Assembly (NCBI GenBank): GCA_964607865.1
Contig: CAZSLZ010000039.1
Coordinates: 1 to 23,050, forward strand
Direction: 5' to 3'
DNA from: CAZSLZ01 sp964607865
GTDB lineage: Bacteria > Vulcanimicrobiota > JAJTBE01 > CAZSLZ01
DNA: 23,050 bases
How positions within the stretch are numbered: position 1 is the stretch's first letter; each line of letters opens with the position of its first letter. Of the stretch, positions 20,753-23,050 are shown one piece after another. A program made the position numbers and the translations under genes. The notes under the pieces are model-generated. The model ran no database searches and had not been told where the DNA came from. It saw only the letters and a program-made list of their open reading frames with translations.

Positions 20753-22342
20753 CTATTCCTTTACTTTGATAATTATCTTTTCTGTGGCCTTCTGTGGTTT
20801 TTCTGAGGCGTCTTCCACGGTAAGGGTAACCCATCTTTCACCGGGCTGGCTGAAAATGATGGCTATGGAGGAGCTGGTTGAAGTTTCCATGGTATCTGAT
20901 TTCCATAAATACTTGAAAGGTTCGCGGCCGCCCATGACCTGAACTTTAAAATTTACTTTTTCGCCGGGTTTTACCTGGGTTTTATCTGCAACGATTTTGA
21001 CAACAAAATCAGATTGGATATCAAATGTAACCACTTGGGAAAGTTCCTTGTCCTCGCCTTTCTTTATAACAGCCTGATAATTATATGAGCCGCTCTGGGC
21101 GTTTTTGGGTATTATTCCCTTGATATACTTGGTTTTAACATCTTGTTTACCGGACCAGACCTTTAATTCCTGAGTGGTGGTCAGGGAGGGGACCTCATTT
21201 CCCGAAGGGTCGAATACCCGCCAGCCAAAATCAGCAGTGGCCATTCTCTTGTCAAAGGGACGGTATCTCATGACCAGCAACACTGTTTCGCCGGGTTTAA
21301 ACACTTTGCAGGCTTTCTTGTTTTTATCCAGGATGAAAGCAGAGGTGATTTCAAAGGGGTTACCCCCGCCTACCCAGAAATATTCTTCGAACTTCTGTTC
21401 GTATTCTTCGCCGGGATATAATACTATTTCCACGGAATATTTGCCGTTTGGAGAATCCTGGGGTATCTTTCCCTCATAGATATTGTGATATTCATCGATA
21501 ATATCGCCTTCCAGGGTGGTTATCCCCGATTTCAACTGTCCGGTGGGTGTTTTAATGAGCCATTCCAGGGGGATAGCTTCCTTCACATCCTGGGCGCTGT
21601 AAGTAAATCCTACAATCAGGGGATCTCCGCTGTCAAAGTTCTTTTTTACCCCGGCGTAGGTTTTATAAGTGCCTATGCGATAACTGACTTTTATATTTTT
21701 CAGGGAAAATTCGGAAAATGCTTTTTCCAAATTGCCGTTAATATCCCTGGCTTTTTCAATATCATCCTTGAGCCAGTTTTCAACTTTTATTCTGGCATTG
21801 TCATAATAAATACGGCCGTCTTCGGGGACAACTTTCTTCAGTTCAATGATTTCTTCTTCGTAAACCGGCAGGCCCAGTTGTTTCAGGCGTGCTTCAATTG
21901 CTTCCCTGGTAAGGGCTGTTTCTGTTCCGGTAAGTTCAAATTCCGATTTTTCAATTAAATTATCGGGACCAGCTTTTTTAAAGCTATCGGAAAAAATGTC
22001 TGAAAGGGGGCTTTTATTCTGGTTGTTTTTTGCGTATTCTGCCAGTTTGCTTAATTTGAAATTTATATCTTCATAAAGCAATACCTCGGCAACCAGCTGG
22101 GTTTTGAGTTCTGTGGCTGAATCGCAAAGTTTTGTTATCTCTTCAATTCCCTTGAGTTCGTCCCTGGGGATACCATTAAGGGATTCAGGCAATTCAGGTT
22201 TTTTAAACTCTCTTATCTGTGTCCAGGCTTCAGCTGTAAGTTGGGGTGGGGTTTCCTGGGCTTCAGTTGAACCAGCCATAAATGAAAAAACAGTAAGAAA
22301 GATAATAGTTGCATAAAATCTTTTAAGAAAATGGTTGCTCAT
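20753..22342 (-). CDS. Secreted protein with C-terminal PKD-like domain
   Basis: This 529-aa protein has an N-terminal signal peptide (FLKRF, a hydrophobic core, probable cut after STEA near residue 28). The first 200 mature residues are helical and charged. Then come beta-sandwich-like stretches: SYRIGTYKTYAG, VKPGEKVNFKVQVMGGREPF and the C-terminal YLWKSDTMETS, SQPGERWVTLTVEDAS. The last 90 residues look like a PKD or Ig-like domain (PFKYLW, VTLTVED). No catalytic motif, lipobox or anchor is seen, so it is periplasmic or exported. AAGGTGAG lies about 9 nt before the ATG. It follows the TPR protein gene by 67 bp and is probably co-transcribed with it. Family unknown. Confidence 0.82.
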   Translation of the reverse strand: MSNHFLKRFYATIIFLTVFSFMAGSTEAQETPPQLTAEAWTQIREFKKPELPESLNGIPRDELKGIEEITKLCDSATELKTQLVAEVLLYEDINFKLSKLAEYAKNNQNKSPLSDIFSDSFKKAGPDNLIEKSEFELTGTETALTREAIEARLKQLGLPVYEEEIIELKKVVPEDGRIYYDNARIKVENWLKDDIEKARDINGNLEKAFSEFSLKNIKVSYRIGTYKTYAGVKKNFDSGDPLIVGFTYSAQDVKEAIPLEWLIKTPTGQLKSGITTLEGDIIDEYHNIYEGKIPQDSPNGKYSVEIVLYPGEEYEQKFEEYFWVGGGNPFEITSAFILDKNKKACKVFKPGETVLLVMRYRPFDKRMATADFGWRVFDPSGNEVPSLTTTQELKVWSGKQDVKTKYIKGIIPKNAQSGSYNYQAVIKKGEDKELSQVVTFDIQSDFVVKIVADKTQVKPGEKVNFKVQVMGGREPFKYLWKSDTMETSTSSSIAIIFSQPGERWVTLTVEDASEKPQKATEKIIIKVKE

Positions 22343-22409
22343 TTGTTATACTCACCTTGTCAGTTTTTAATAATCTTTATATTTTTCTTGACTTAACCCT
22401 TTATTAAAA

Positions 22410-23050
22410 TCAGGAATTTTTATTTTTTTTACCGTTGAAATCTTTCTCTACAATACTGCGGAGTCGATGGAATTTAAGGTATTCCTCATCGTTTTCCAGC
22501 CGGGAATGGGCTTTGCTGAGGTTTCTTAAAAGGAATATCAGAAATTTGCGGTTTCCCTTGAACTGGTGGGGGATTTTCCAGTCCCTGAGCACTTCGGAAA
22601 TGACTTCATCGGATGGAATCTGGTTATAATCGATTTTTTCAAGTTTAATGATTCCCTTATCGTCGGGCTGGTTTTTGTAAGATTCGATGTATGTTCCCAG
22701 ATCGTTATCTTCCAGGCCCAGAAAGGATAGAATTTTATGAATTTTGTGTTTTAAAATGATTTTTCTGGAACCTGCCCCTGCAACCTGATAGTAGTGATAG
22801 GCTGTCTTATAATATTTCAGTGCGTCGTTAAGGTTGTTGGCAAATCTCAGGCTGTCGCCCATATTTTCGTAAAAAGTGGCCTGGCCCGTGTTGTAATCCA
22901 GGCTGGTTTTAATACCCAGGGCTTCCTGGTAAATATTGACTGCGGACTTTATATTCCCGTCTTCCATTTCAAAGGTGCCAATGCGGTTGAGAATGTCGCT
23001 CATCTTTGATTTATCGTCCAGGTGCCGGTATGCATCCAGAGCTTTTTTAT
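22410..23050 (-). CDS. TPR-containing protein, 5' part beyond the right edge
   Basis: The frame stays open from the window end through an internal ATG at 23003 to a TGA at 22410. The 15 codons before that ATG read as TPR sequence (KKALDAYRHLDDKSK), so the gene starts outside the window and the visible part is 212 residues. At least three helical TPR-like units are seen (ILNRIGTFEMEDGNIKSAVN, TFYENMGDSLRFANNLNDAL and the following helices). A C-terminal region without clear repeats follows, ending in Lys/Asn-rich KKNKNS. It is the upstream partner of the secreted PKD-type gene. The complete protein may carry other domains. TGA is a rare stop in this window. Confidence 0.85.
   Translation of the reverse strand, partial: KKALDAYRHLDDKSKMSDILNRIGTFEMEDGNIKSAVNIYQEALGIKTSLDYNTGQATFYENMGDSLRFANNLNDALKYYKTAYHYYQVAGAGSRKIILKHKIHKILSFLGLEDNDLGTYIESYKNQPDDKGIIKLEKIDYNQIPSDEVISEVLRDWKIPHQFKGNRKFLIFLLRNLSKAHSRLENDEEYLKFHRLRSIVEKDFNGKKNKNS

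Overview
The window looks like chromosomal DNA of a diderm (Gram-negative type) bacterium with AT-rich intergenic DNA and mixed-GC genes. Evidence for an outer membrane is a beta-barrel protein with a signal peptide and C-terminal Phe (714-1502) and a lipobox protein at the left edge (1-325). Serine/threonine kinase, FHA, SpoIIE-type phosphatase, TPR and PKD proteins, a two-gene SufC/SufB-like system and a geranylgeranyl-reductase-like flavoprotein suggest a poorly cultured lineage rather than a model proteobacterium. I cannot name the phylum. Stops are nearly all TAA or TAG, with two TGA. TGA acts as a stop and Trp is encoded by TGG, so the code is standard. I saw no tRNA, rRNA, CRISPR array, insertion sequence or phage gene.

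Layout. 1-3569 (minus): lipoprotein fragment; a solitary outer-membrane barrel with its own terminator and a leader hairpin; a methyltransferase and FAD reductase 5 bp apart. 3758-4957 (plus): an orphan 163-aa protein and a disrupted HPP-family membrane gene. 4958-7736 (minus): a lactate/malate dehydrogenase-family enzyme, a 59-aa membrane protein with a TTG start, an overlapping single-TM protein, and a response-regulator/PP2C phosphatase. 7932-9643 (plus): sufC-like and sufB-like genes, ending in a long-loop terminator. 9720-10880 (minus): an MscS-type channel. 11018-18245 (minus): an apparent five-gene operon (137-aa helical protein, RlmD-like rRNA methyltransferase, atypical Clp AAA+ ATPase, FHA protein, kinase with 11 TPRs) closed by a terminator at 10970-11000. 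18394-20719 (plus): three genes joined by 1-base TAATG overlaps (two-TM protein, four-fold zinc-ribbon protein, MobA-like nucleotidyltransferase). 20753-23050 (minus): a secreted PKD-type protein and a TPR protein running off the right edge.

The most interesting parts are two. First, the kinase/FHA/Clp set: its Clp ATPase seems to lack the ClpP-docking loop and the coiled-coil M domain, has His in place of the usual D1 pore Tyr, and carries a long disordered tail. Second, the zinc-ribbon operon. Both have recognisable parts in a combination I cannot match to a described pathway. Functional links between neighbours are inference from gene order.
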